A DNA stretch of 64,000 bases. It comes from Acidobacteriota bacterium. GTDB lineage: Bacteria; Acidobacteriota; Thermoanaerobaculia; Multivoradales; SZUA-115. Position numbers and translations under genes: made by a program. Shown here in pieces: positions 23,955 to 32,855 of the stretch. The stretch spans positions 30,436-94,435 of the forward strand of contig JAJRVQ010000179.1 of the NCBI GenBank assembly GCA_024277255.1. Direction: 5' to 3'. The notes under the pieces are model-generated. The model saw only the letters and a list, made by a program, of their open reading frames with translations. It was not told where the DNA came from and searched no databases. Numbering within the stretch: position 1 is the first letter of the stretch; every line of letters starts with the position of its first letter.

Positions 23955-24249
23955 AGGGGCCGAGCTAGGTAGACTCGTTGAACCTCCGTTCAGCACGAGG
24001 TGATTGGGAGACGACCGAGGCCAGTGTAGGTTCCCGGAGGTGGAAACCGAAGAGCTGTTGCCGGTATCATACCGGTCCAGGTTCGGGCCGGTCGCGATGA
24101 CGCTGGTTCGTTTCACCGAAAAACACTATCTAGAGTATGCCATTTTCGAGGCGTCGCCTGCGCTGCGATATCTCGACGCCTGTACGCGGTACCGTCCTGC
24201 TTGCGCTTGACGCAAGGCGAGCGGCAGAATCTTGCAAGGAGTTCCTACC
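23934..24249. other. Divergent intergenic region
   Basis: About 315 bp between the minus-strand ATPase and the plus-strand unknown gene. It holds the 15-bp palindrome at 24061, an inverted repeat CTTGCG-CTTGA-CGCAAG (24200-24216), and the ribosome site AAGGAG (24236-24241) of the plus-strand gene. The TTG-started 68-codon ORF at 24004 has no ribosome site and no recognisable protein character, and I do not accept it. Confidence 0.55.
24061..24075. promoter_or_regulatory. Perfect 15-bp palindrome CCGGTAT-C-ATACCGG
   Basis: Seven-base arms around a single central C in a divergent intergenic region. Likely an operator for a homodimeric repressor or activator; the bound protein is unknown. Only the symmetry and position are seen. 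Confidence 0.5.
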
Positions 24250-24798
24250 ATGGCTTCGCGACGTTTGATGAACCGCCTCTACTACTTCACGGTGGAGGAC
24301 GAGAGCATTCTGGCGGAGGCTTTCGCCCAGCTGGACGACGAGTCTTACGCCATCACCTACAAGGTTGCCGGTACCGATGACGTCTTCGTCACCAACGGTG
24401 AAACCAAAGAGGCGATGGATCGCAACGATGTTCCCTACAACCTGCTGGCGGAAGAGGATGGGACTCGCATCTCGATCTACCACTCGCCGCTTTCCTGCGA
24501 GGAGCTGGGAGACTATGAAGATGCCATCAAGGCTCTCGGCCTCGCCTGCCGCGCCATCGGAATGGCTTGCGTGGGGGTCAACGGCGAGAGCAATCTCGGT
24601 TTTGACCTCAGCGACGGTGCCAAGCAGTACACCTACTTCACCGCCCCGGCCGGCCACACCTTCATCTGGCGTCTCTTCTTCGAGCGTGACGAGGCGGTGA
24701 GCTTCCTGGACAAGCTGACCTTCAGCGAGAAGAAGGCGGTGGATTGGGCCAAGTCGATGCCGCTGGCTTCGAACAAGGAGCTGAGGTCCTATCATTGA
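24250..24798 (+). CDS. Cytosolic protein of unknown function upstream of xseA
   Basis: A 182-residue soluble protein without signal peptide or membrane segment. The ORF track starts at 24232, but the ATG at 24250 has AAGGAG eight bases upstream, so it is the start. The sequence is acidic and well structured (YYFTVEDESILAEAFAQLDD, SCEELGDYEDAIKALGLACRAIG), with no motif I can assign. The stop overlaps the TTG start of xseA (TTGA), implying translational coupling to the exonuclease VII genes. Codon use resembles its neighbours, so it is probably native to this lineage. Confidence 0.75.
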   Translation: MASRRLMNRLYYFTVEDESILAEAFAQLDDESYAITYKVAGTDDVFVTNGETKEAMDRNDVPYNLLAEEDGTRISIYHSPLSCEELGDYEDAIKALGLACRAIGMACVGVNGESNLGFDLSDGAKQYTYFTAPAGHTFIWRLFFERDEAVSFLDKLTFSEKKAVDWAKSMPLASNKELRSYH

Positions 24799-26180
24799 CC
24801 CTGCCTTTCGGCACCCCCACCTACCGGGTCTCCGAGCTGTGCGAAGAGGTTCGTGAGTTCCTGGGCGAGGCCTTCGCTTCCCTGTGGGTTGCCGGCGAAG
24901 TTCAGCGAGTACGCCGCTCTCAGCGCGGCCATCTCTACTTCGAGCTGATCGAGAAAGGTGATGGCGATGCCGTGGACGGCAAGCTGGATACCGTCCTTTG
25001 GCGGCGGGACCATGGGCGGGTACGCAAGATCCTAGCTGCTAGCGGGCAGGAGATCGCCGAAGGGCAGCAGATCCGCTGTCGCGGTGACCTCGACTTCTAT
25101 CCGGCCGGCGGCCGGTTGCAGTTCGTGGTCCGCGAGGTCGATCCGATCTTCACTCTCGGCCTGCTGGAGCAACGGCGCCGCGAAACCTTGGCGGCGCTGT
25201 CGGCACAAGGGCTGGTCGAGCGCAACGGCCGGTTGCCCGTACCGGCGTTACCCATGCGCATCGGTTTGGTCACCTCGCAGGAGAGTGCGGCCTATCACGA
25301 CTTCCTCTCTTCGCTTCGCCGCAGCGGCTATGGATTCCAGGTGCTGTTCGCTCATGCTTCCGTGCAGGGGGTAAGTGCCGCCGGGGAGATCGTCTCGGCG
25401 TTGAGCAGCCTGGCGCGCGAGGGGGATCGTAGCGGGCCGCTCGACGGCGTGGCGTTGATTCGCGGTGGCGGATCGCGGTCCGATCTCGCAGTTTTCGACA
25501 GCCGGCCGGTGGCCGAGGCGGTGGCCCTGGCGCCCTTTCCGGTGTGGACGGGCTTGGGCCACCAGATCGACCGCTCGATCACCGACACGGTGGCGCACAC
25601 CGAGCTGACCACCCCGACCAAGGTGGCCGAACACCTGATTGAGCGGGTGGCCGGTGCCGAGACCAGCCTCGCCTCCTTGCGCGCCGCGCTGCGCTCCGCC
25701 GCGACGGCCCCCGTGACCAGCTCTCGCCAGGAGCTTCGCGCCCTCGAACGGGCGGTGCGCATGGGTGCGCAGCAACGGTTGAGCGCCAGCCGGGATGGTT
25801 TGGATCGCCAGGCTCGGGCGCTGGGGCGAGCTAGCCATGGTCTCTTGCGCACCGCGACCGCCGGCTGCGATCTGCTGGCCGACCGCATGGCGTCGGCACC
25901 ACGGCGGACTCTGCGCCGCCAAGCCGCACAGCCGGAGACTCTGATGCGAGGTCTGCTCGCCGTCGTGCGCGGTCGCTTGCAGGCGGCGCAGGCGTCGCTC
26001 GACGGCTTACAGCGACTGTGCCGCGAGCTGTCTCCGCAGCGAACCCTGGAGCGCGGCTTCACGGTGACTCGAACCGCGGCGGGTGCCCTGGTGCGCCGCG
26101 CCGCCGACCTCACCCCGGGTGAGAGAATGACAACCCAGACAGCGGCCGGTTCCGTCACCAGCCGGGTGGAGACTCCATGA
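24795..26180 (+). CDS. xseA: Exodeoxyribonuclease VII large subunit XseA
   Basis: Catalytic subunit of exonuclease VII, which degrades single-stranded DNA in both directions. The OB-fold domain (YRVSELCEEVREFLGEAFASLWVAGEV) is followed by the nuclease region with IGLVTSQESAAYHDF, GVALIRGGGSRSDLAVFD and FPVWTGLGHQIDRSITD, then a long coiled-coil C-terminus and the usual end ERGFTVTR. The track starts at a TTG at 24744 within the preceding gene; the TTG at 24795, overlapping that gene's stop as TTGA and placed at the natural protein start (TLPFGTPTYRV), with GAGG eight bases upstream, is preferred (461 residues). xseB follows with a 4-bp overlap. Confidence 0.94.
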   Translation: MTLPFGTPTYRVSELCEEVREFLGEAFASLWVAGEVQRVRRSQRGHLYFELIEKGDGDAVDGKLDTVLWRRDHGRVRKILAASGQEIAEGQQIRCRGDLDFYPAGGRLQFVVREVDPIFTLGLLEQRRRETLAALSAQGLVERNGRLPVPALPMRIGLVTSQESAAYHDFLSSLRRSGYGFQVLFAHASVQGVSAAGEIVSALSSLAREGDRSGPLDGVALIRGGGSRSDLAVFDSRPVAEAVALAPFPVWTGLGHQIDRSITDTVAHTELTTPTKVAEHLIERVAGAETSLASLRAALRSAATAPVTSSRQELRALERAVRMGAQQRLSASRDGLDRQARALGRASHGLLRTATAGCDLLADRMASAPRRTLRRQAAQPETLMRGLLAVVRGRLQAAQASLDGLQRLCRELSPQRTLERGFTVTRTAAGALVRRAADLTPGERMTTQTAAGSVTSRVETP

Positions 26181-26497
26181 CCAAGAACGAGGGCAACGCG
26201 GTGGACATCGAGGGTGTGCAGAGTGAGGGTGAGACGCTGAGTTTCAGCGCCTCGATGGAGGAGCTGACCGCGATCGTGCAGCGCATCGAGGACGACCAGA
26301 CGGACATCGACGGTCTTGCCGCGGCTTTGCATCGCGCTTCGGAGTTGTTGGAGTTTTGTCGTGGCAAGATCCGCAAGGTGGATCTAGAGGTGTCGCAGAT
26401 CGTCCAGCAACTCGACCGCGCCGACACTGCTGCAAACACCGTCGCGGGCGCTGGCGCCGACAAGACGGTGAGTGATGACGACGCCACGGATGGCTGA
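26177..26497 (+). CDS. xseB: Exodeoxyribonuclease VII small subunit XseB
   Basis: Small helical subunit that binds the coiled coil of XseA. The core is FSASMEELTAIVQRIEDDQTDIDGLAAALHRASELLEFCRGKI (residues about 22-66), matching the XseB family. The 106-residue protein is longer than typical XseB (about 80) by an N-terminal charged stretch and an Asp/Thr-rich C-terminus. It overlaps xseA by ATGA and its 3' end overlaps the start of the FadJ-like gene by about 23 bp. Confidence 0.92.
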   Translation: MTKNEGNAVDIEGVQSEGETLSFSASMEELTAIVQRIEDDQTDIDGLAAALHRASELLEFCRGKIRKVDLEVSQIVQQLDRADTAANTVAGAGADKTVSDDDATDG

Positions 26498-28640
26498 ACC
26501 CGCTGAGGCCGCGGCAGCCTCGGAGTACGGGCGGCTGGAATACGCCGACGGTTTCGCCTGGCTCTGGCTCGATGAGCCGGGGCGCAAGATCAACACCCTT
26601 TCGGGACGCTTCTTGGCTTGGTTCGAGGCGGTACTCAGCACCCTCGAAGCTGAGCCGCCGCGCCACGGTCTGGTGATCCTCTCGGCGAAGGCGGACTGTT
26701 TCGTCGCCGGAGCGGATGTCGACGAGTTGTGGCGCTCGAGCGATGCCGGCGAGGTGCGCCGCCTGCTGAGACAGGGTCACGCTTTGCTGCGGCGGATCGA
26801 ACTTATGCCGTTCCCCACGGTGGCGGCGATTCACGGCGCATGTTTGGGCGGAGGGCTCGAACTGGCCCTGGCCTGCGATCGCCGGGTCGCGTCGGAGTCG
26901 GAGGTGACCAGGCTGGGGCTGCCGGAGGTTCAACTCGGCCTGATCCCCGGGCTCGGAGGCAGCCAGCGGTTGCCGCGGCTGATCGGCGTGGCCAGGGCTT
27001 TGCCGCTGATCCTCACCGGTAAGCGTCTGCGGGCGAGCAAGGCGCTGGCGCTGGGGCTGATCGACGCCGCCTGCCATCCCGGGCAGTTGCAGGAGGTCGC
27101 GGCACAGCAGGCTGTGGAGCGTGCGGCAGCTGGGCGGAGAGCTGGGCGGACTCGGAGCTTGAGCTGGCGGGCGAGCGATCTGGCCGCCCGCCTGCCGCTG
27201 ACCAGGTGGTGGATCTTCGCCCGGGCGCGCAAGCGTGTACGCACCAAGACCCAGGGCCATTATCCGGCGCCTCTGGCGGCGATCGACGTGATGGAGCGGG
27301 GCTTGGCGCTGCCGCTTCAAGAAGCGTTGGAGGTGGAGGCGGAAGCCTTCTCGCAGCTGGCGGTTTCGCGCACCGCCAAGGCGTTGATGTCGATTTTCTT
27401 CAGCAAGACCCAAGTCGAGACCAAGGCGTCGCGGTGGGCGAAAGAAGCTCGGCCGGTCTCGCGCGTGGGTGTCTTGGGCGCCGGCTTCATGGGCGCCGGA
27501 GTGGCGCAGGTGCTCTCGAGCGCCAAGCTAAGCGTGGTACTCAAGGACCGGGATCTAGCCACCGTGGGGCAAGGGCTGGCGCGGTGCCGGGAACGGTTCG
27601 ACCAGATGGTGGCCCGCCGCCGCTACCGGCCGAACGAGGCGGCGGAGGCGATGGCTCGCATACAGGCGACCCAGGACTACACTTTGCTCGGACGCTGCGA
27701 GCTGGTGATCGAGGCGGTGGTCGAGGAGTTGGCGGTCAAACAGGCGGTTCTTCGCCAGCTCGAAGCGGTGGCCCGCGAGGATCAGATCTTCGCCTCCAAT
27801 ACCTCGACCCTGCCCATCGCTCGCATCGCTGTCGCCAGCCAGCGGCCCGAACAGGTGGTCGGTATGCACTTCTTCAGCCCGGTGCACAAGATGCCCCTGG
27901 TCGAAGTGATCGCCCATCCGGGCAGCGCGGCGAGCGCCGTGGCCACCGCCATTGAAGTGGGCCGCCGCATGGGCAAGACAGTGATCGTCGTTCAGGATGG
28001 CGCGGGTTTCTTCACCTCGCGCGTCCTCGCCCCCTTCCTCAACGAGGCGGCCTGGTGCCTGGTGCAGGGTGGTTCGATCGAGGAAGTGGATCGAGCCTTG
28101 ACCCGCTGGGGTTGGCCGGTGGGACCCTTGGCGCTGCTCGATGAGGTGGGGCTCGACATCGCCGCCCACTCCGCCGAGGTGTTACAGGCCGAGATGGGTG
28201 ATCGTTTTGCCGCTCCTGAACTCTTCGCGCGGCTGCTGCGCGAAGGTCGGACGGGGCGCAAGGGCAAGGGTGGCTTTTACGACTACTCCGGAGCGAACAA
28301 GAAGGCCGATCGCAAGGTCTACAAGCTGATCGACTGGAAACCGGCGCCGATCGCCGAACAGGAGATCGCCGAGCGGTGCTGGATGCAGATGCTCAACGAG
28401 ACAGCGCGCGCCATCGAGGACGGAGTGATCGAGGATCCGGTCGATATCGATCTCGCAGTGGTCTTCGGCTTTGGTTTTCCGCCCTTTCGCGGTGGTCTGC
28501 TGCGCGAAGCGGACCGCCTCGGCGCCGGCTACGTGGTCGATCGCCTGGATAGCTGGGCCGAGGTCTACGGCGAGCGTCTACGGCCCGCCGAACTGCTGCG
28601 CCGGATGGCCGATCGCGGCGAGAGGTTTCATCAGCGATGA
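26475..28640 (+). CDS. Fused enoyl-CoA hydratase / 3-hydroxyacyl-CoA dehydrogenase (FadJ/FadB type)
   Basis: Bifunctional fatty-acid beta-oxidation enzyme of 721 residues. The hydratase half (about 1-190) has the oxyanion-hole segments FVAGADVDELW and IHGACLGGGLELALACD, and the catalytic-Glu segment LGLPEVQLGLIPGLGGSQRLPRL. The dehydrogenase half has the NAD-binding GVLGAGFMGAGVAQV (about 330), the HCDH catalytic His in GMHFFSPVHKMPLVEVI and the C-terminal HCDH domain with GRKGKGGFYDY. GTG 26472 and ATG 26475 are adjacent; ATG with GGTGAG upstream is chosen. No thiolase lies nearby. Translation is coupled to xseB upstream and to a 62-residue membrane protein downstream (ATGA). Confidence 0.92.
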   Translation: MTTPRMAEPAEAAAASEYGRLEYADGFAWLWLDEPGRKINTLSGRFLAWFEAVLSTLEAEPPRHGLVILSAKADCFVAGADVDELWRSSDAGEVRRLLRQGHALLRRIELMPFPTVAAIHGACLGGGLELALACDRRVASESEVTRLGLPEVQLGLIPGLGGSQRLPRLIGVARALPLILTGKRLRASKALALGLIDAACHPGQLQEVAAQQAVERAAAGRRAGRTRSLSWRASDLAARLPLTRWWIFARARKRVRTKTQGHYPAPLAAIDVMERGLALPLQEALEVEAEAFSQLAVSRTAKALMSIFFSKTQVETKASRWAKEARPVSRVGVLGAGFMGAGVAQVLSSAKLSVVLKDRDLATVGQGLARCRERFDQMVARRRYRPNEAAEAMARIQATQDYTLLGRCELVIEAVVEELAVKQAVLRQLEAVAREDQIFASNTSTLPIARIAVASQRPEQVVGMHFFSPVHKMPLVEVIAHPGSAASAVATAIEVGRRMGKTVIVVQDGAGFFTSRVLAPFLNEAAWCLVQGGSIEEVDRALTRWGWPVGPLALLDEVGLDIAAHSAEVLQAEMGDRFAAPELFARLLREGRTGRKGKGGFYDYSGANKKADRKVYKLIDWKPAPIAEQEIAERCWMQMLNETARAIEDGVIEDPVDIDLAVVFGFGFPPFRGGLLREADRLGAGYVVDRLDSWAEVYGERLRPAELLRRMADRGERFHQR

Positions 28641-28825
28641 TTCTCGCCGGCCTACTCTTCGTGGTGTTCGCCTTTCTGTCCGCGGCCGGGGCGGCTTGGA
28701 TCGCCTACGCGGCCAAGCGTCGCCTCGCCCCGGCGGTGCTGGCTGCGCTGGGTACTCTGTTCGCCTTTGTTATCTTGGCTGTTGGCGTGGCGTGGGTGGT
28801 AATGATCAGTATGAAAGTAGAATAG
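28637..28825 (+). CDS. Small two-helix membrane protein
   Basis: A 62-residue protein made almost entirely of two hydrophobic segments (LAGLLFVVFAFLSAAGAAWIAY and VLAALGTLFAFVILAVGVAW) joined by the basic turn AAKRRLAP. The ATG overlaps the stop of the beta-oxidation gene (ATGA), and the acylase gene begins 4 bp later. No family is recognised; the tight packing supports that it is translated. Confidence 0.65.
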   Translation: MILAGLLFVVFAFLSAAGAAWIAYAAKRRLAPAVLAALGTLFAFVILAVGVAWVVMISMKVE

Positions 28826-28829
28826 AAAT

Positions 28830-31421
28830 ATGTCTTCACAAGGGTCCGACGACCAAACGGCATTCCCTCGATCCACCACCCAAGGCCCGCGCTCCCGTCC
28901 CCGGCCGCGCCCGCGGCGCCGGCGCTGGTTGCGGCTGCTGCTGGTGCTTTTGGCGCTGCTCTTGGTGGTGGTTGCCGGCGCCGCTTTGTGGCTGCGTCAC
29001 CAGCTCCAAGACAGCCTGCCGCAACTGGAAGGTGAAGTGGCGCTGGCCGGAGTCGCGCTGAGCGCGCCGGTGCGCATCGAGCGTGATGAATTGGGAATTC
29101 CCACCCTGCATGGCGAGGATCGCGACGATCTGGCGTTGGCCACCGGCTTTCTCCACGCGCAGGAGCGCTTCTTCCAGATGGACCTGATGCGGCGCCAGGC
29201 TGCGGGTGAGCTGTCGGCGCTGTTCGGCTCGGCGGCGCTGCCGATGGATCGCAATGCCCGCCTCCACCGTCTTCGCTCGCGGGCCGAGCGTGCGGTGGAG
29301 CGACTTTCGCCGCGGGAGAGAGAGCTGCTCGAATCCTATGCCGCCGGGGTCAACGCCGGTCTGGCGAACCTCGGGGCGCGACCGTTCGAGTACCTGTTGT
29401 TGCGCACCGAGCCGGAGGCTTGGCGGGCCGAGGACAGTTTCTTGGTGGTTCTGGCGATGTACTTCGTCCTCCAGGATTCCGACGGTAGCGCTGAGTCGGA
29501 CCTCGGTCTTCTCTACGATCTGTTTCCCCGCGAGCTGGCCGATTTCTTGGCTCCGCGCGGCACAGGCTGGGATGCCCCGCTGGTCGGCGAGCCCTTCGAG
29601 CCGCCGCCGATTCCCGGCCCGGAGATCTACGACTTGCGTGCCGGATCCGCCGCCGAGCCCTTGGATCGTGCCGCTTCGGCCCGCCGATTGTCGCCCTCCC
29701 CCACACCACCCGCCGCCGATGGCCGTTTCTTGGCTTCGAGGGAGAGGATCTCGGCCTGGCTCGGCGGCATGAGTCTCAGCCCCAAAGAGCGGGCGCAGCT
29801 GGGCTCCAACAACTCCGCCCTGGCGGGTAGCCGAACCGCCTCGGGTGCGGCCCTGGTGGCCGACGACATGCACCTGCCGCTAGGCGTACCCAATACCTGG
29901 TACCGCGCCTCGTTCGTCTTGCCCGCGGACGATGGAGGTGAGGTACGCATTACCGGGGTCACCCTTCCCGGGATTCCCTTGATGGTGGTGGGAAGCAACG
30001 GCCATGTGGCCTGGGGCTTTACCAACAGCTACGGCGATTGGGGTGACCTGGTTGTGCTCGAACAGCCGGCCGGCGACGATCTGCGCTACCGCACGGCGGA
30101 AGGCTTCCAAACGCTCACCCGCTTCGAAGAGGTGATCGAGGTGGCCGGAGGCGAGAGCGAGACGTTCGAGGTCTTCGAGTCGATCTGGGGACCGGTGGTG
30201 GACCGCGACCATCGCGGGCGCCGGCGGGCCCTGCGCTGGGTAGGGCACGATCTGGACGGCTACAACCTGGGTTTGATGGGATTGGAGCAAGCGACCAACC
30301 TGAGCGAGGCCTTCGACGTGGCCCACGTCAGCGGAATTCCGGCACAGAACTTCGTCGCCGGCGATGCAGCGGGTCATATCGGCTGGACGATCGTCGGTCT
30401 GGTACCTCGCCGCGTCGGTGGCGAGTCCGGCTTTGACGGCCGCCTGCCGTCCTCGTGGGCCACCGGGGAACGGGGATGGGACGGTTTCCTCGATTCCTCG
30501 CAGGTACCCGCAATCATCGACCCGCCCGCCGGACAGCTGTGGACCGCCAACGCGAGGGTGGTCAATGGCGAGATGTTGGCGACCATCGGCGATGGAGGGT
30601 ACGACCTCGGCGCCCGCGCCCGGCAGATTCGTGACGACTTGAGTGCTCTCGACGGTGCCTCGGAGCCACAAGATCTACTGGCGATTCAGCTGGATGATCG
30701 GGCCCTCTTCCTACAACGCTGGCACACTCTGCTGCTCGAAGTGCTGGGGCGCCCACATGACAACGACGCAGAGTTGTGGGCTCGAGCACGCCGTTTGGTG
30801 GAGGAAACCTGGAACGATCACGCGGCCCCCGACTCGGTCGCCTTTCGCCTCGTTCGCGGCTTTCGCCTCAGCGTTCAAGAAGAGGTCTTCGATGGGCTGA
30901 CGGCACCGCTCAAAGAGGCCGACGAGCGGTTCAGATGGGGTTCGTTGCCGCAGCGCGAAGGGCCGCTATGGCGTCTGGTCAGCGAACAGCCGCTGCACCT
31001 GCTCGACCCCAAGTACGCCAGTTGGGATGCGATGCTCGAAGCGGTCGCCGATCGGCTGCTGCACGAGGTGGCCGAGGACGGACCGCTCGAAGAACAGACC
31101 TGGGGCAAGATCAACACCCCGCGCATTCGCCACCCATTGAGCCGTGCGGTGCCGCAACTGGCCGGCTTCCTGGATATCGAAACTCCGCCGCTGCCCGGTG
31201 CCACCTTCATGCCCCGCGTGCAAGGCAGAGGCTTCGGTGCCAGCGAGCGCATGGCGGTCAGCCCTGGCCACGAGGCGGACGGCTACTTCCACATGCCCGG
31301 AGGCCAAAGCGGCCATCCACTCTCCCCCTTCTACCGCGCCGGCCACGACGCCTGGGTCGAAGGCCGTCCGACCCCCTTCCTGCCGGGTCCGACGAAGTAC
31401 GAGCTGATTCTGCGGCTGTAA
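28830..31421 (+). CDS. Penicillin acylase family N-terminal nucleophile amidohydrolase
   Basis: Membrane-anchored or exported autoproteolytic hydrolase of 863 residues, of the family that includes penicillin G acylase and acyl-homoserine lactone acylases. An Arg/Pro-rich N-terminus (RPRPRRRRWLR) is followed by one hydrophobic segment (about 34-55). The alpha-chain motifs are RDELGIPTLHGEDRDDLA and GFLHAQERFFQMDLMRRQAAGELS. The spacer ends at LGSNNSALAGS, where Ser326 would become the beta-chain N-terminal nucleophile, followed by ADDMHLPLGVPNTWY. The C-terminus has HMPGGQSGHPLSP. Substrate unknown: quorum signals, beta-lactams or other N-acyl compounds are all possible. It starts 4 bp after the small membrane protein. 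Confidence 0.9.
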   Translation: MSSQGSDDQTAFPRSTTQGPRSRPRPRPRRRRWLRLLLVLLALLLVVVAGAALWLRHQLQDSLPQLEGEVALAGVALSAPVRIERDELGIPTLHGEDRDDLALATGFLHAQERFFQMDLMRRQAAGELSALFGSAALPMDRNARLHRLRSRAERAVERLSPRERELLESYAAGVNAGLANLGARPFEYLLLRTEPEAWRAEDSFLVVLAMYFVLQDSDGSAESDLGLLYDLFPRELADFLAPRGTGWDAPLVGEPFEPPPIPGPEIYDLRAGSAAEPLDRAASARRLSPSPTPPAADGRFLASRERISAWLGGMSLSPKERAQLGSNNSALAGSRTASGAALVADDMHLPLGVPNTWYRASFVLPADDGGEVRITGVTLPGIPLMVVGSNGHVAWGFTNSYGDWGDLVVLEQPAGDDLRYRTAEGFQTLTRFEEVIEVAGGESETFEVFESIWGPVVDRDHRGRRRALRWVGHDLDGYNLGLMGLEQATNLSEAFDVAHVSGIPAQNFVAGDAAGHIGWTIVGLVPRRVGGESGFDGRLPSSWATGERGWDGFLDSSQVPAIIDPPAGQLWTANARVVNGEMLATIGDGGYDLGARARQIRDDLSALDGASEPQDLLAIQLDDRALFLQRWHTLLLEVLGRPHDNDAELWARARRLVEETWNDHAAPDSVAFRLVRGFRLSVQEEVFDGLTAPLKEADERFRWGSLPQREGPLWRLVSEQPLHLLDPKYASWDAMLEAVADRLLHEVAEDGPLEEQTWGKINTPRIRHPLSRAVPQLAGFLDIETPPLPGATFMPRVQGRGFGASERMAVSPGHEADGYFHMPGGQSGHPLSPFYRAGHDAWVEGRPTPFLPGPTKYELILRL

Positions 31422-31457
31422 GGGGCTGCTCTCGTGAACGGCCACGAGGGTAGCCCC
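31422..31457 (+). terminator. Probable terminator hairpin after the acylase gene
   Basis: Directly after the stop codon: GGGGCT outer arm, CTCGTG inner arm, loop AACGGC, CACGAG, then AGCCCC. Two 6-bp stems are separated by a 3x3 internal loop. No T-tract follows, but a stable hairpin at the end of an operon fits termination. The rest of the gap to 31716 shows no gene. Confidence 0.5.
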
Positions 31458-31715
31458 AAGCGCACGGGGAACCTACGGCCAGGCTGAGCCGTCCAAGCCG
31501 GTAGTTGCGATCGGCCCGAGCCGCGCATGCCGGCGCTGAAACAAGGGCCGGTTTGCGGCGTAAGGTCTTTTAGGGAGCAGACGTATAGGAGCTTTCAGGC
31601 GCCGCATTTCAACTGGATGGCCTGAACCCAACAACATTGATTCCAATCAGCGATGCCCTGAGTCTCCGACGCAGACGCAGGGAGGATACGAGGCACAGGC
31701 CTGGGGGATACGACG

Positions 31716-32855
31716 GTGAACGAGAGCTGGAAACGCCAAGTGATACTAGTGCTGGCGCTCGTGGTTGCGAGCGCCGGTTTGATCGGTTGCGGCAACAGGA
31801 GTGACGCCAGCGAGGGGGGCAGCCTCTTCGGTAAGAAGGATGACAAGCAAGTCGAGGAGCAGGCGGTGCCGGTGGCCATTGCGGCTCTCAGCCGTGGCGA
31901 GATCGAGTCCGTGTTGCGCTTCTCGACCAACCTTGAAGCCGAAAAGGAGGTCAAGGTCTACGCGCAGGCGGCCCGCCGGGTGCGCGAGCTGCGGGTTGAA
32001 GAGGGCACACAGGTCTCGCAGGGCCAGCTGCTTTTACGCCTTCAGGATGACGAGCAGCGCACGGCGCTGGCCAAGGTGCAAAGCCAGCTCGACAAGGCGA
32101 GCCGCGAGTACGATCGCCAGAAGCGCCTCTACGCCCAAGAGATGATCAGCGAGCAGGCTTTCAACGACGCCACCTATGAACTCGAACAGCTCGAACTGGC
32201 GCTCGAAGAGGCACAGCGGGCGCTTTCTTACACCGAGGTACGGGCGCCGATTGCGGGCATGATCACCGGCCGTTTGGTCAACCTGGGAGATCAGGTGACG
32301 ATCAACCAACCGCTCTTCGATCTGGTCGACTTCGATTCGATCGTGGCGCGGATCTATGTGCCGGAGAAGGAGTTTCAGCGGCTGACGCGGGGCCAGTTGG
32401 CCCGCATCACGACGCCGGCGTTGGTTGAGAAGAGCTTCACCGGCAAGGTCGAGCGGCTGGCTCCGATCATCGATCCGAAGAGCGGGACGGTCAAGGTGAC
32501 GATCGATGTACCGACCCGGCGCACGGCGCTGCGTCCCGGCATGTATGTCGACGTCGAGTTGGTGACCGCGGTGCATTCGCAGGCTCTGTTGGTGCCCAAG
32601 CGGGCTCTGGTCTACGACAACGACCAGATCCTTCTTTACAAGATGGTCGGCGCCGATCGGGTCGAGCGCACGTTGATCAAGCCGGTCTTGGAGGACAAGA
32701 ACTTCGTCGAGGTGGCCTCGGGGCTGTCTGAAGGGGATGAAGTGGTCATCGCCGGCCAGGCCGGTCTCAAGGATGGGGCACTGGTGCGTCTGGCGGGTGT
32801 CGATGTTGAGAAGGACGAGACTCCCGCCAGCGAGTCGGCGGAGCCGGCGCCGTGA
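31716..32855 (+). CDS. RND efflux periplasmic adaptor (membrane fusion) lipoprotein
   Basis: Adaptor joining the inner-membrane RND pump to an outer-membrane channel. The signal peptide ends in the lipobox GLIGC, so Cys25 would be lipidated. The barrel-sandwich/lipoyl halves are VRELRVEEGTQVSQGQLLLRLQ and LSYTEVRAPIAGMITGRLVNLGDQV, separated by a coiled-coil hairpin (ALAKVQSQLDKASREYDRQKRLYAQE). A beta-barrel and membrane-proximal domain follow. The GTG start has GGGGA six bases upstream. The stop overlaps the next gene (GTGA), starting a three-gene efflux operon. No TolC-like gene is in the window. Confidence 0.93.
   Translation: MNESWKRQVILVLALVVASAGLIGCGNRSDASEGGSLFGKKDDKQVEEQAVPVAIAALSRGEIESVLRFSTNLEAEKEVKVYAQAARRVRELRVEEGTQVSQGQLLLRLQDDEQRTALAKVQSQLDKASREYDRQKRLYAQEMISEQAFNDATYELEQLELALEEAQRALSYTEVRAPIAGMITGRLVNLGDQVTINQPLFDLVDFDSIVARIYVPEKEFQRLTRGQLARITTPALVEKSFTGKVERLAPIIDPKSGTVKVTIDVPTRRTALRPGMYVDVELVTAVHSQALLVPKRALVYDNDQILLYKMVGADRVERTLIKPVLEDKNFVEVASGLSEGDEVVIAGQAGLKDGALVRLAGVDVEKDETPASESAEPAP

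Noticed and set aside
24004-24210. 68-codon plus-strand ORF in the divergent region
   Set aside because: TTG start without ribosome site, overlaps the palindrome, and shows no protein-like conservation pattern.
24207-24235. Possible sigma-70 promoter TTGACG ... AGAATC upstream of 24250
   Set aside because: The spacer is about 13 bp, too short, and the -10 would overlap the ribosome-binding site.
31638-31649. Short palindrome TGATTCCAATCA upstream of the efflux operon
   Set aside because: Only 5-bp arms; could be chance, not strong enough to call an operator.
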